Below are positions 33,920 through 44,531 of a DNA stretch of 64,000 bases, one piece after another. Source of the stretch: CAVSDF01 sp963726715 (GTDB lineage: Bacteria > Bacteroidota > Rhodothermia > Rhodothermales > BA12); the NCBI GenBank assembly GCA_963726715.1, contig CAVSDF010000015.1, positions 169,291-233,290 on the forward strand, in the 5' to 3' direction. The notes under the pieces are model-generated. The model worked only from the letters and a program-made list of their open reading frames with translations. It did not search any database and was not told the DNA's origin. A program made the translations under genes and the position numbers. Every line of letters begins with the position of its first letter. Positions within the stretch are counted from its first letter, which is position 1.

Positions 33920-36495
33920 ATGATGACGACGATGACGCGCTTCCCCCGCCTCCGCTCCGCTTCCCCGCTCACGCAGCGCACCCGCTTCGGCGCCTCGCTC
34001 CGCGCGGCTGTCGCCACGTTCGCCGCCGCCCTCGTGCTCCTGCTCGGTGCGCCCGGTGCATTTGCGCAGGCGATCCCGCCCGACGTGTCGGCCGAGCAGC
34101 CGCTGCCGACGGTCTCGACCGGTCTCGGCGCGCTCCGCGCCCTCCCCGGCGTCGTCGCGCTCGTCCACCGCCCGGCGACGCTGCCGCCGGACCAGGACCG
34201 CTCGCCCTACGAGCCCCTCCCCGTGCGCGTCAAGAACGCCGTCCGGTCGTGGGAATACCTGCTCCTCGGCCTCGGAATCCCCTACCGCGTCATCGACGAC
34301 GCCGAGCTTGCGGCGGGCGTCGACCGCGGCGTGCGCATCCTCGTGCTCCCGGCGGGCGAGATGCTGACCGAGCGGCAGCGTGAATCGGTGAGCCGGTACG
34401 TCGAAGGCGGCGGCGGGCTTGTTGCGCAGGGACGCACCGGGCAGTTCGACGAGCGCGCTGTCCAGCGGCCCGCAGGCGACCGCTTCTTCGCCAACCTCTT
34501 CGGCGCCGAGATCGTCTCCACCCTTGCCGAGCAGCCCGGCGGCATCTTCCAGCAGCTCGACGGCTCCCACATGCCGACGGCGGGCATCGAGCCCGGCTAC
34601 CTCCTCAACCTGACCGCCCAGACGCCGACGACCGCCGCGCGGACGGTGACGAGCCAGTCGCTTGGCAAACTCGTCCCCTACAACTCTGCCGACAACGCGG
34701 CCTTCGCGCCCGTCACGATGGCGCTTTACGGCGAGACCGGGCGCGGGCGCGTCGTGTGGACGCGGTTTCTGCCGCAGGACGTCTCGCGCGAGACCGAGCA
34801 GCAGCAGCACTACGTGACGCTCCTCATCAACAGCCTCGCCTACGTGACGCGCTCGGCGGTGACGGCGGTGCGCCCGTGGCCCGACGCGCGCCTCTCGGCC
34901 TACACCGTCGCCCTGACGCCGCTCGTCGGCGGGCGCCGCGAGTTCCGCCCGTCGCTCGAACGGCTGCTCGACGCCATGGCACCGGCCGGGCTTCGTCCGT
35001 CGGTCTTCTTCACTGGCGATGAGGCCAAGGTCTTCCCCGAACTCATCGAACGCGCCGCGCGCGACGGCGAGCTCGGCGTCGCCTCGGTGAGCGACGACGC
35101 GCTCAAATACGCGCCCCTCGAAGACCAGATGCGCTCGATCAAGGAGGCCGTGGCGCTGATGGCGCGCTACGGGCCTGCCGTCGGCTTCCACCCGCCCGCC
35201 GGGTACTTCGACCACAACACGATCCGCGCGATGGAAGACGCGGGCCTGCGCTACCTCCTGCGCTTCCTCCCGCACCCGTCGATGGCGCCCGCGCGGCTGA
35301 TGCTCTCGGAGGATTCGGACTTCCGCGAGAGCGTCTACGGCAACCTCATCGACGTCGACACGCTCCGCGTGCTCGGCGAAGTCGGCCTCCCCGACCCGTA
35401 CACCACTCGGGCATCCCGTCGACGGCGCTGCGCACGAACGACACGCGCGAGCAGGTCAACGCGCCCTCGGACGGTCCGACGGTCGCCGCGGCGCGGCGCG
35501 AGCAGAACACGATCGCCGCGCGCTACGAGCGCTACGCGATGCGCCAGGACTCGATCCTGCGCGCCGAGCGCCGCGGCATGACCGGCCCGACCGCCGCCGA
35601 GCGCCGCATCGCCGAGGGGCGCCAGAACGCCCTCCGGCAGTCCGCCGCCGATGCCGACGCCGTCGCCGCCGACGCCATCGACCGCAACCGCCTCTCGGGC
35701 CGCTACCGCACGACCGCGCCCGGCGCCACGACCGCCGTCCGCGGCACGGTCACGACACTTCGCGCGGGCGAGTCCTACGCCGTCGACGACACGCTCCTCG
35801 TCACCACACGCCGCGCCGTCGCCTTCCGCACGACGCCGACGCGCCCGACGGCGACGCGCCCGGAGATGCGCGATGTCTCGGAATCGGTCGGCCTCTACGA
35901 GCGCAACGACTCGTCGTACGCGCCACGCCTCGACCTCGGCACCATCCTCGCCGTCGGCATCTGGGGCCGCGACGACTACGAAGTGACGGCCTCGACGCAG
36001 GTGCGCGCGAGCGACCCCGACGCGCAGCTCGCGGAATTCCGCCGCGACTTCCTCGACGTCCACGACGCCCGCGGCCTCTACATCCTCAACCTGCACGCCG
36101 AAATTCAGGGCCTCACCGCCGAGCGCGCCGCCGTGCCGGTGCAACTCGCCGAGATCGCGCGGCAGGAGGGCGCGTGGGTGACGACGCTCGGCGACGTGAA
36201 CGCGTGGTGGCGCAAGCGCGACAAAACCGTCGTCTCGCTCACCAACCTCACCGCCGACGGCGCCGACCTGACCGTCTTCAACCAGACGAGCGCGCCCATC
36301 GAGGGCCTGAGCGTCGACCTTTTCCTGAACGCCATCGAGCGCGGACGCCGGGTCAGCCTCTCGACGAACACCGCGCGCCTCGTCACCCCGGAGACCGACG
36401 ACCGCCTGACGCTCGTCTTTCCGACGCTTCCCGTCGGCCAGACCCGCATCCGCCTCACCTTCGCCCGCGACGGCGGCACATCGGCCTCGCGCTGA
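33920..36495 (+). CDS. Secreted GATase-like/NodB-like envelope protein, paralogue B (one frameshift near 35405)
   Basis: A signal peptide (AAVATFAAALVLLLGAPGAF, then AQ) replaces the membrane anchor of paralogue A. GATase-like part: VRILVLPAGEMLTERQRESV, SRYVEGGGGLVAQG. NodB-like part: LRPSVFFTGDEAKVFPELIE, GELGVASVSDD (no HxxxH) and VGFHPPAGYFDHNTIRAMED. After LGEVGLPDPYTT the frame is lost: inserting one base near 35405 continues as SGIPSTALRTNDTREQVNAP and runs 858 residues to 36495. The C-terminal beta-sandwich (LGDVNAWWRKRDKTVVSLTN) matches that of paralogue A (ATIADWWSLRRRVATVI). The frameshift could be a sequence error or a recent mutation. ATGs at 33920 and 33923 are both usable. Confidence 0.7.
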
Positions 36496-36517
36496 TGCAC
36501 GTGATCGCCGGATGCCC

Positions 36518-36545
36518 GTAGGGGCGGTTCGCGAACCGCCTCTAC
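36518..36545. repeat. GTAG-headed REP-like palindrome, family 1 variant
   Basis: GTAGGGGCGGTTCG pairs with CGAACCGCCTCTAC over the full 28 bp, with one mismatch. Located between convergent genes. Confidence 0.7.
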
Positions 36546-36595
36546 AACCACCGCACGCCCCGCCCCCCGCTCTGTCCCGACGGATCGCCTTCGGG

Positions 36596-37444
36596 TTATT
36601 TGAACGCGCGGTCTTTGGCGAAGACGCCCATCAGGTCGTCGGTGCCGAAGGGGCCGTGGTGGTAGAGCAGCGGCTCGCCGAAGCGGGCGCCGATCGGGTA
36701 GCCGAACGAGCGCGCGCGGGCCTCGACGAAGCCGACGAAGTCCGGGTTCGAGATGAACGTCTGCGGCTCATCTTCGCCGGGCGTATCACCCGCGCCGAAG
36801 AACTGCGACCCGAAGGCAAAGAACGCCTCCATCCGCCGCTCCCAGACGCCGCTGACATCGACGACGAGCGTCGGCGTGAACGGCACCGACTGCATGTAGT
36901 GGAGGATGTGCGCTGCGCGGTGCGGCGCCTCGGAGTTTCCGTCGTGCCCGGTCGTCTCGGCACGCGCGAGCCCCGCCTGGAAGTTCGCCTCGGTGGCGAG
37001 GCGCGCCGCCGCCGGATGGTCCGGGTGGCGGCACTCGGGCGCGTTGATGAGCAGCACGTGCGGCCGGTACCGCCGGATGGCGCCGACGACGGCGCGGCGC
37101 TGCGCGTCGGTCGTGGCGAGGCCGCCGTCGGGGAGGCCGAGGTTCTCGCGGGCGTCGAGGCCGAGGATCTCGGCGGCGCGGCGCGACTCCTCGATCCGCG
37201 TCTCGGGCGTCCCGCGCGTGCCCATCTCGCCGCGCGTGTAATCGACGACCGCCACGCGGTGCCCCTGCTCCTTCAGGCGCAGGATCGTCCCGCCGATGGC
37301 GAGTTCGGCGTCGTCAGGGTGGGCAGCGAGCACGAGCACATCGACCGGTCCGGGCATGCCGTGGACGACGATGGGTGCGAAGGCGTGGCCGAGGGGCACG
37401 ACGGCGGTCGACGAGGGTGATGCGGAGGGAGCGGCGTCAGGCAT
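36596..37444 (-). CDS. bshB1: LmbE-family N-acetyl hydrolase, probable BshB1 (bacillithiol biosynthesis deacetylase)
   Basis: 282 residues from an ATG at 37444 that overlaps the stop of the upstream DinB gene; an ATG at 37357 gives the shorter, more typical start MPGPVDVLVLAAHPDDAELA. Zn ligands of the PIG-L/LmbE fold are visible: AHPDDAE (HPDD) and the distal His in CRHPDHPAA. GEMGTRGTPETR and EFxAGxxxxxNLGLPDG-like segments match BshB1, which removes the acetyl group from GlcNAc-malate in bacillithiol synthesis. Translational coupling to a DinB-type protein supports a low-molecular-weight-thiol role. BshA and BshC are not in the window. Confidence 0.85.
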   Translation of the reverse strand: MPDAAPSASPSSTAVVPLGHAFAPIVVHGMPGPVDVLVLAAHPDDAELAIGGTILRLKEQGHRVAVVDYTRGEMGTRGTPETRIEESRRAAEILGLDARENLGLPDGGLATTDAQRRAVVGAIRRYRPHVLLINAPECRHPDHPAAARLATEANFQAGLARAETTGHDGNSEAPHRAAHILHYMQSVPFTPTLVVDVSGVWERRMEAFFAFGSQFFGAGDTPGEDEPQTFISNPDFVGFVEARARSFGYPIGARFGEPLLYHHGPFGTDDLMGVFAKDRAFK

Positions 37445-37934
37445 CGGGAGCGCGGGCAAACTGGATGAAGTCGGTGACGGGCGGGGTCTGCCCGCCCGTG
37501 CGGATCGCGGCGGCGATCTGGCCGCGGTGGTGGGCGGCGTGCTGCACGAGGTGGGTGAGGATGTCGGAGACCGTGCTCTCGAACGCTTCGCCTGTCGAGT
37601 TTGTGTAGACGATGCGCCGCGCGAGACCCTCGGCGTCGCGCGCGAGCGCGGCGAAGGCTCGGTGGGCGACGCGCAGGTGCACGGCGGCGTCGACGGGCGC
37701 GAGGCCGTCGGGCCAGACCGCGAGGGGCGACGCCGAGGCGCCCTCGATGCGGGCGAGCCAGACGCGAGCGGCGCCTGCGAGGTGCGCGAACCACCGGGCT
37801 GCGTCGGGCGGCGTCCCGTCCTCCCAGACGCCGGCGGCCAGCGCCGCAGCCACGCGGTCGTCGGCCCAGGCCATGTGCGCGACCAGTCGCCCGAGAACCG
37901 ACGAGTCCGTCACGGAGGCAGCAGGATCGGGCAT
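37437..37934 (-). CDS. DinB/BstA-like metalloprotein (putative thiol transferase)
   Basis: 165 residues from an ATG at 37934 (an alternative lies 12 codons upstream). The four-helix DinB fold has its metal site as H51 (WFAHLAGAARVW) and the C-terminal pair H132/H136 (LVQHAAHHRGQI). DinB relatives include bacillithiol S-transferases (BstA) and mycothiol-dependent enzymes. The reading frame overlaps bshB1 by 8 nt (ATGCCTGA), a coupling arrangement. Function as a thiol-dependent detoxifying transferase is inferred from this neighbour. Confidence 0.82.
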   Translation of the reverse strand: MPDPAASVTDSSVLGRLVAHMAWADDRVAAALAAGVWEDGTPPDAARWFAHLAGAARVWLARIEGASASPLAVWPDGLAPVDAAVHLRVAHRAFAALARDAEGLARRIVYTNSTGEAFESTVSDILTHLVQHAAHHRGQIAAAIRTGGQTPPVTDFIQFARAPDA

Positions 37935-37997
37935 CGGGGACGGGGAGAAAACGTTCGTTGCGACGAGCATCGGCGGCCATCCGTTCCATCCCCACCG

Positions 37998-40510
<2,513 letters not shown>

Positions 40511-40806
40511 CGTCGGTCGGTCGGGGTCGTGGATCGGGAGTCGAGGGGCGCAAACGCGCGCGGGTGTCCGAATAAGCCGCACCGGTGGGCGCGATGCACG
40601 CGAAGTTTCGGCGGGATCGGTGGGGGCGAGTTGGTGGGATGGTGAGTTGGTGAGAGGTGGGCCACCTGTCGGGTCCCCGACCGGACAGGCGTAGACGAAC
40701 GCTGCCGTCCGCTCCGCACCCGCGTCCCGATGCGGTAACGACGCCGGGGGAGCGCAACCGCGCGGCGCGGCGCGGGGTGACGCGCGGACGAACCCATCCC
40801 GCCTCC
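40511..40806. other. 296-bp divergent intergenic region (leuS / oxidoreductase)
   Basis: No gene seen. It contains a GGTGGGATGGTGAGTTGGTG tract (40632-40651) and a GACAGG-family palindrome (40665-40689). Confidence 0.5.
40665..40689. repeat. GACAGGT-family palindrome
   Basis: CCTGTCGGGTC and GACCGGACAGG pair with one mismatch around CCC. Confidence 0.55.
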
Positions 40807-41916
40807 ATGCCCCGCACCGCTCCCATCCCGCCCGACGACGCCGACGCCCTCGGGCGCCCGATGCCCGCGCTCGAACAGCCGCTCCCCGACGCACTTGACC
40901 GCCGCGTCGGCATCGCGGTCGTGGGTCTCGGGGCGTTCGCGCTCGGACAGATCCTTCCCTCGTTCGGCGAGGCCAAGCACGCGCGCCTCGCAGGCCTCGT
41001 CTCCGGAGACGCCGACAAAGCCCGCCGCGTCGCCGATGCGTACGGCGTGCCGCACGCCCACGTCTACGGCTACGACGACATCGGCCGCATCGCCGCCGAC
41101 CCGGCCATCGACGCGGTCTATCTCATCCTCCCCAACCACCTGCACCGCCGCTTCACCGAGCGCTTCGCCCGCGCGGGCCTCCACGTTCTCGTCGAAAAGC
41201 CGATGGCGATCACCGAGCGCGACTGCGAGGCCATGATCCGCGCCTGCGACGATGCCAAACGCACGCTCATGGTCGCTTACCGCGCCCAGTACGACCCGTA
41301 CAACCGCCGCGCCATCGAGCTCGTGCAGAGCGGCGCCATCGGCACACCGACCGTCTTCGTCTCCGACCACGGACGCGCCCTCGACCCGTCGGAGCCGCGC
41401 GACACGTGGCGGATGCGCCGCGCGCTCGCCGGGGGCGGACCGCTCTACGACGTCGGCATCTACGCCCTCAACGCCGCGCGCTACCTGAGCGGCGAGGAGC
41501 CGGTCGAGATCCGCGCCATGATCGACGACGCGCCGCCGCACCCGAAATCGGATGTCGAAAGCACCGTCGTCTGGACGATGCGCTTCCCGTCGGGCCTCCT
41601 CGCGCAGTGCTCGACTTCGTATGTCTACCAGTCGGCCAAGCGCCTCCACCTGCTCGGCACAAAAGGCACCATCGAGATGAACCCGGCGACCGACTACTAC
41701 GAACGCACCCTGACGGTGACGACCGAGGAGGGCAAGACGACGCACAAGGTGGCATACCGCAACCAGTTCGCCGAGGAGATGGACCACTTCGCCGCCTGCG
41801 TCCGCAGTGGCGACACGCCCCGCACGCCGGGTGCCGAGGGCCTCCGCGATGTGCGCCTGATGCAGGCCATCTACCGCGCCGCCCGCACCGGCCGCACCGT
41901 GCGGATGGACGCATGA
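40807..41916 (+). CDS. Gfo/Idh/MocA family oxidoreductase (glucose-fructose oxidoreductase-like)
   Basis: 369 residues. The N-terminal Rossmann fold (VGIAVVGLGAFALGQILPSF; NAD(P)-binding GxGxxA-like) is followed by EKPMAIT (about residue 130, the catalytic-Lys motif of the family). The C-terminal beta-sheet domain carries GGGPLYDVGIYALNAARYLS and LLGTKGTIEMNP. GGPLYDVGIY with NAARYL is typical of the glucose-fructose oxidoreductase subgroup, sugar or inositol dehydrogenases with tightly bound NADP. No signal peptide. The substrate is not predictable. The next gene starts 52 nt downstream on the same strand. Confidence 0.9.
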   Translation: MPRTAPIPPDDADALGRPMPALEQPLPDALDRRVGIAVVGLGAFALGQILPSFGEAKHARLAGLVSGDADKARRVADAYGVPHAHVYGYDDIGRIAADPAIDAVYLILPNHLHRRFTERFARAGLHVLVEKPMAITERDCEAMIRACDDAKRTLMVAYRAQYDPYNRRAIELVQSGAIGTPTVFVSDHGRALDPSEPRDTWRMRRALAGGGPLYDVGIYALNAARYLSGEEPVEIRAMIDDAPPHPKSDVESTVVWTMRFPSGLLAQCSTSYVYQSAKRLHLLGTKGTIEMNPATDYYERTLTVTTEEGKTTHKVAYRNQFAEEMDHFAACVRSGDTPRTPGAEGLRDVRLMQAIYRAARTGRTVRMDA

Positions 41917-41968
41917 CACATAGAACGCCCGCCGGGCTGTTCTCCCCATTCTCGACCCTCCGTCTCCA

Positions 41969-42391
41969 ATGCCCGCCCTCGACACCGCCAACCTCGCCAC
42001 GCTCCTCGACTCCGTCCGCACCATTGCCGTCATCGGCGCCTCGTCGGATCCGCGGACGACCAGTTTCGGCATCACCGGCTACCTCGTGCGGGCGGGCTTC
42101 GAGGTGTATCCCGTCAACCCGAACCACGAGACCGTGCAGGGGCGTCCGTGTGTGGCGAGCGTCGAGGACATTCCGTACACAGTTTCGCTCGATCTCGTCT
42201 GCATCTTCCGCCAGCCGCGCTTCACCGCCGAGATGATGCGCTCGGTCCTGCGCCGCATCGAGACGACGGGCGAGATGCCGGTCGTCTGGACGCAGATCGG
42301 CGTCCACAGCAACGAGGCCGAACAGCTTGCCACCGCTGCGGGGCTGCCGTACGTCCGCAACCGCTGCATCATGGTCGAGCACGCGCGCTGA
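41969..42391 (+). CDS. CoA-binding protein (YccU-like)
   Basis: 140 residues forming a single CoA-binding Rossmann domain: TIAVIGASSDPRTTSFGITG, YLVRAGFEVYPVNPNHETVQ, SLDLVCIFRQPRFTAE and GLPYVRNRCIMVEHAR. It matches the small stand-alone YccU/CoA-binding family related to the N-domain of succinyl-CoA synthetase alpha; function in cells is poorly known. Likely co-transcribed with the preceding oxidoreductase. Confidence 0.9.
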   Translation: MPALDTANLATLLDSVRTIAVIGASSDPRTTSFGITGYLVRAGFEVYPVNPNHETVQGRPCVASVEDIPYTVSLDLVCIFRQPRFTAEMMRSVLRRIETTGEMPVVWTQIGVHSNEAEQLATAAGLPYVRNRCIMVEHAR

Positions 42392-42417
42392 CGCGGCACG
42401 AGCGCCTCAAACGCAAG

Positions 42418-42450
42418 CGGGACCGCCCGGCGCGTGGCCGAGCGGTCCCG
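42418..42450. terminator. Bidirectional terminator hairpin
   Basis: CGGGACCGC (42418-42426) and GCGGTCCCG (42442-42450) form a perfect 9-bp stem between convergent stops (42391 plus, 42472 minus). On the minus strand it is followed by CTTGCGTTTGAGG. Confidence 0.6.
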
Positions 42451-42471
42451 TGAGGGCCTCAAGCGAGACGA

Positions 42472-42960
42472 TCAGCGCGCGATGCTGACCGTGAACGTCT
42501 TGTAGTTGACGGCGGCCTTGACATCGCCCGTGTCCATCAGGTTGAAGATGATCGTGCGGGTGCCGGTCGTGGCTGCGTTGACGTCGGGGACGGTGTTGAA
42601 ATACACCGGGACCGCGTAGACACCGGGCTCGAACGTCACCGTCCCTGCGGGCGAGGTAAGCACGTAGTCCGTCGTCGCCAGCGCCGTCGAGGTGGCGTCG
42701 ATCGCGTAGTTGACCGTCACCGCGGCCGTGTGCTGCTTGGCGGTGATGAGCTGAACGACGACGCTGTCGCGGCGCGCACCGGCGGCAGCGGTCGGGTTGG
42801 TGAGGCTGCGGGCGTAGAGCGAGCCGCCGGGGCCCGCTACGGTAGCCGGCTTGAACTCGGCCTGCATCGGCCCGTCGTAGAGTCGGCTGTCGTCTTCGAA
42901 GCAGCCCGTGAGCGAGAAGCCCGCAAGCGCGAGAAGAGGAAGGAAAAGGAGTCGCTTCAT
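42472..42960 (-). CDS. Surface lipoprotein of the SusCD locus (DUF1735/Calx-beta-like)
   Basis: 162 residues; a lipoprotein signal with C20 (MKRLLFLPLLALAGFSLTGC) followed by an acidic FEDDSRLYDG. A single beta-sandwich (DSVVVQLITAKQHTAAVTVN, TDYVLTSPAGTVTFEPG, TGTRTIIFNLMDTGDV) resembles DUF1735/Calx-beta-like domains, which often accompany SusCD pairs as extra glycan- or cargo-binding lipoproteins. It starts 25 nt after the SusD stop, so it is the third gene of this operon. Confidence 0.75.
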   Translation of the reverse strand: MKRLLFLPLLALAGFSLTGCFEDDSRLYDGPMQAEFKPATVAGPGGSLYARSLTNPTAAAGARRDSVVVQLITAKQHTAAVTVNYAIDATSTALATTDYVLTSPAGTVTFEPGVYAVPVYFNTVPDVNAATTGTRTIIFNLMDTGDVKAAVNYKTFTVSIAR

Positions 42961-42985
42961 GGCAATGTCAGTCAGATCGGGAGAT

Positions 42986-44446
42986 TTAGTAACCAGGGTT
43001 CTGCGCGAGCACGCCACCGCTCAGCTGCACCTGGTCGGACGGGATGGACGACAGGAAACGGAAGTCGCCGAAGGGAATCGTGCCGACCGCGAGCGAGGCG
43101 GGCTTGTCGATGCTGAGGCCACGGCGCTTGAGGTCGAAGAAGCGGTGTCCCTCGAAGGCGAGTTCGCGGCGGCGCTCAAGGAGGACCGCGCCGAGAACAC
43201 CTGCTCCGGTCGCCGTCGAGGCCGTGAGGCCGCGGTTGGCGCGCAGGAGGTTCAGGTCGGCAAGCGCGCCCGTCGTGTTGCCCTGCTCAGCGCGCGCCTC
43301 GGCGCGGTTGAGGAGCACTTCGGCGTAGCGGATGACCGGGATGTTGTCGGCGTAGTTGCCGAGCGAACCGGGGAATTTGTTGATGTACCGGTTCGTCGTC
43401 GTGCCGATGGGCAGGAACAGGCCGAGGCGGACATCGCCGGTCTCGTAGGTCGCGAGCAGTTCCGGCGACGGGCGGAGGCTGAAGAAGCCCGCCGCGGTCG
43501 GCGTCGTGAGCGAGTTGAGCGCCGTGTTCACGCCGAGGCCTTCGGTCGTGTTGTTCGAGATGAGGACCTCGAAGAACGACTCGGGATTGGGCTGGCGCGA
43601 GAACGAGGCCACGTGCGTGGCGGAGGTCGTCAGGACGGCCCCACCGGCGCGGGCGCCGGCGCCGGCGCGCGTCTGGCCCGGCGCCGAGGCGATGGCCGCG
43701 GTGGCGAGGGCTTCGGCGTTGGCCCAGTCACGGGCGTAGAGGTGGACGCGCGAAAGAAGCGCTTCGGTGCCTGCGAGGCTGCCGAGGTACACGTTGCGGC
43801 CGAGGGTGGCGTCCGCACCGGCGAGAGCCGTCTGGAAGCCCGCACGCGCGGCGTTGAGATCACTGATGATCTGCGCGTACGTCTCGGCGCGCGTCGAGCG
43901 AGCCTTGGGCGCGGCATCGGCGGGCGTACGTGTCGGGGTCGTGCGGAGCACGATGCCGAGATCGAAGCTGCCGACGCCCGGCTCGTACGAGTAGATGCGG
44001 GCGAGGTTGAAGAAGGCGAGGCCGCGCAGGAAGAGGGCCTCGGCCTTGATCTGAGCCTTCAGGTTGTTGTCTTCGTCCGTCCGGTTCGGCACCGCGTCGA
44101 CGCTTTCGATGATGAAGTTGGCGTCGTTGACGAGGCTGTACCAGGTGTTCCATCCGCCGACGCCCGCGCCGATCGCGTTCACGACCTCACCGGTGTAGCG
44201 GCCGGTGTTGGTGGCGATGACGGCGTTGTCGCCGAGGGCCTCCGGGGCCAGGATCTGGGTCTGCCCGTAGGCAGCGGCGCCCTGCAGGCGGTTGTAGGCG
44301 CCCGAGAGCAGGTTTCGGTAGAGCGGAAGCGAGCCGAGGGCCACTTCCGGCGTCACGGACTGCTTCGGCTGCGTGTCGAGCAGGCTGTCGCAGCCGGTCG
44401 CCGAGAGGGCGAGCATGCCAGCGAGAGCGTAGGTGCGGAGTTTCAT
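42986..44446 (-). CDS. SusD/RagB-family outer-membrane lipoprotein
   Basis: 486 residues; lipobox LALSATGC with C19, then the SusD-type start DSLLDTQPKQSVTPEVALGS. TPR-like helices follow (IKAEALFLRGLAFFNLARIY). The conserved C-terminal RagB/SusD region includes NIPVIRYAEVLLNRAEARAE, LNLLRANRGL and LLERRRELAFEGHRFFDLKR. SusD proteins form the lid of the SusC channel and capture nutrient ligands at the cell surface. 85 nt after SusC, with a small CTCTC/GAGAG stem in the gap. Confidence 0.95.
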   Translation of the reverse strand: MKLRTYALAGMLALSATGCDSLLDTQPKQSVTPEVALGSLPLYRNLLSGAYNRLQGAAAYGQTQILAPEALGDNAVIATNTGRYTGEVVNAIGAGVGGWNTWYSLVNDANFIIESVDAVPNRTDEDNNLKAQIKAEALFLRGLAFFNLARIYSYEPGVGSFDLGIVLRTTPTRTPADAAPKARSTRAETYAQIISDLNAARAGFQTALAGADATLGRNVYLGSLAGTEALLSRVHLYARDWANAEALATAAIASAPGQTRAGAGARAGGAVLTTSATHVASFSRQPNPESFFEVLISNNTTEGLGVNTALNSLTTPTAAGFFSLRPSPELLATYETGDVRLGLFLPIGTTTNRYINKFPGSLGNYADNIPVIRYAEVLLNRAEARAEQGNTTGALADLNLLRANRGLTASTATGAGVLGAVLLERRRELAFEGHRFFDLKRRGLSIDKPASLAVGTIPFGDFRFLSSIPSDQVQLSGGVLAQNPGY

Positions 44447-44531
44447 GGGGAGATGTCAGGAGGATGCGCCGTCACCGGGCGACGCCTCTCGCGGTCGAGA
44501 GGGCGCCGCCCGGCGTGGACACAGGCCGGGA

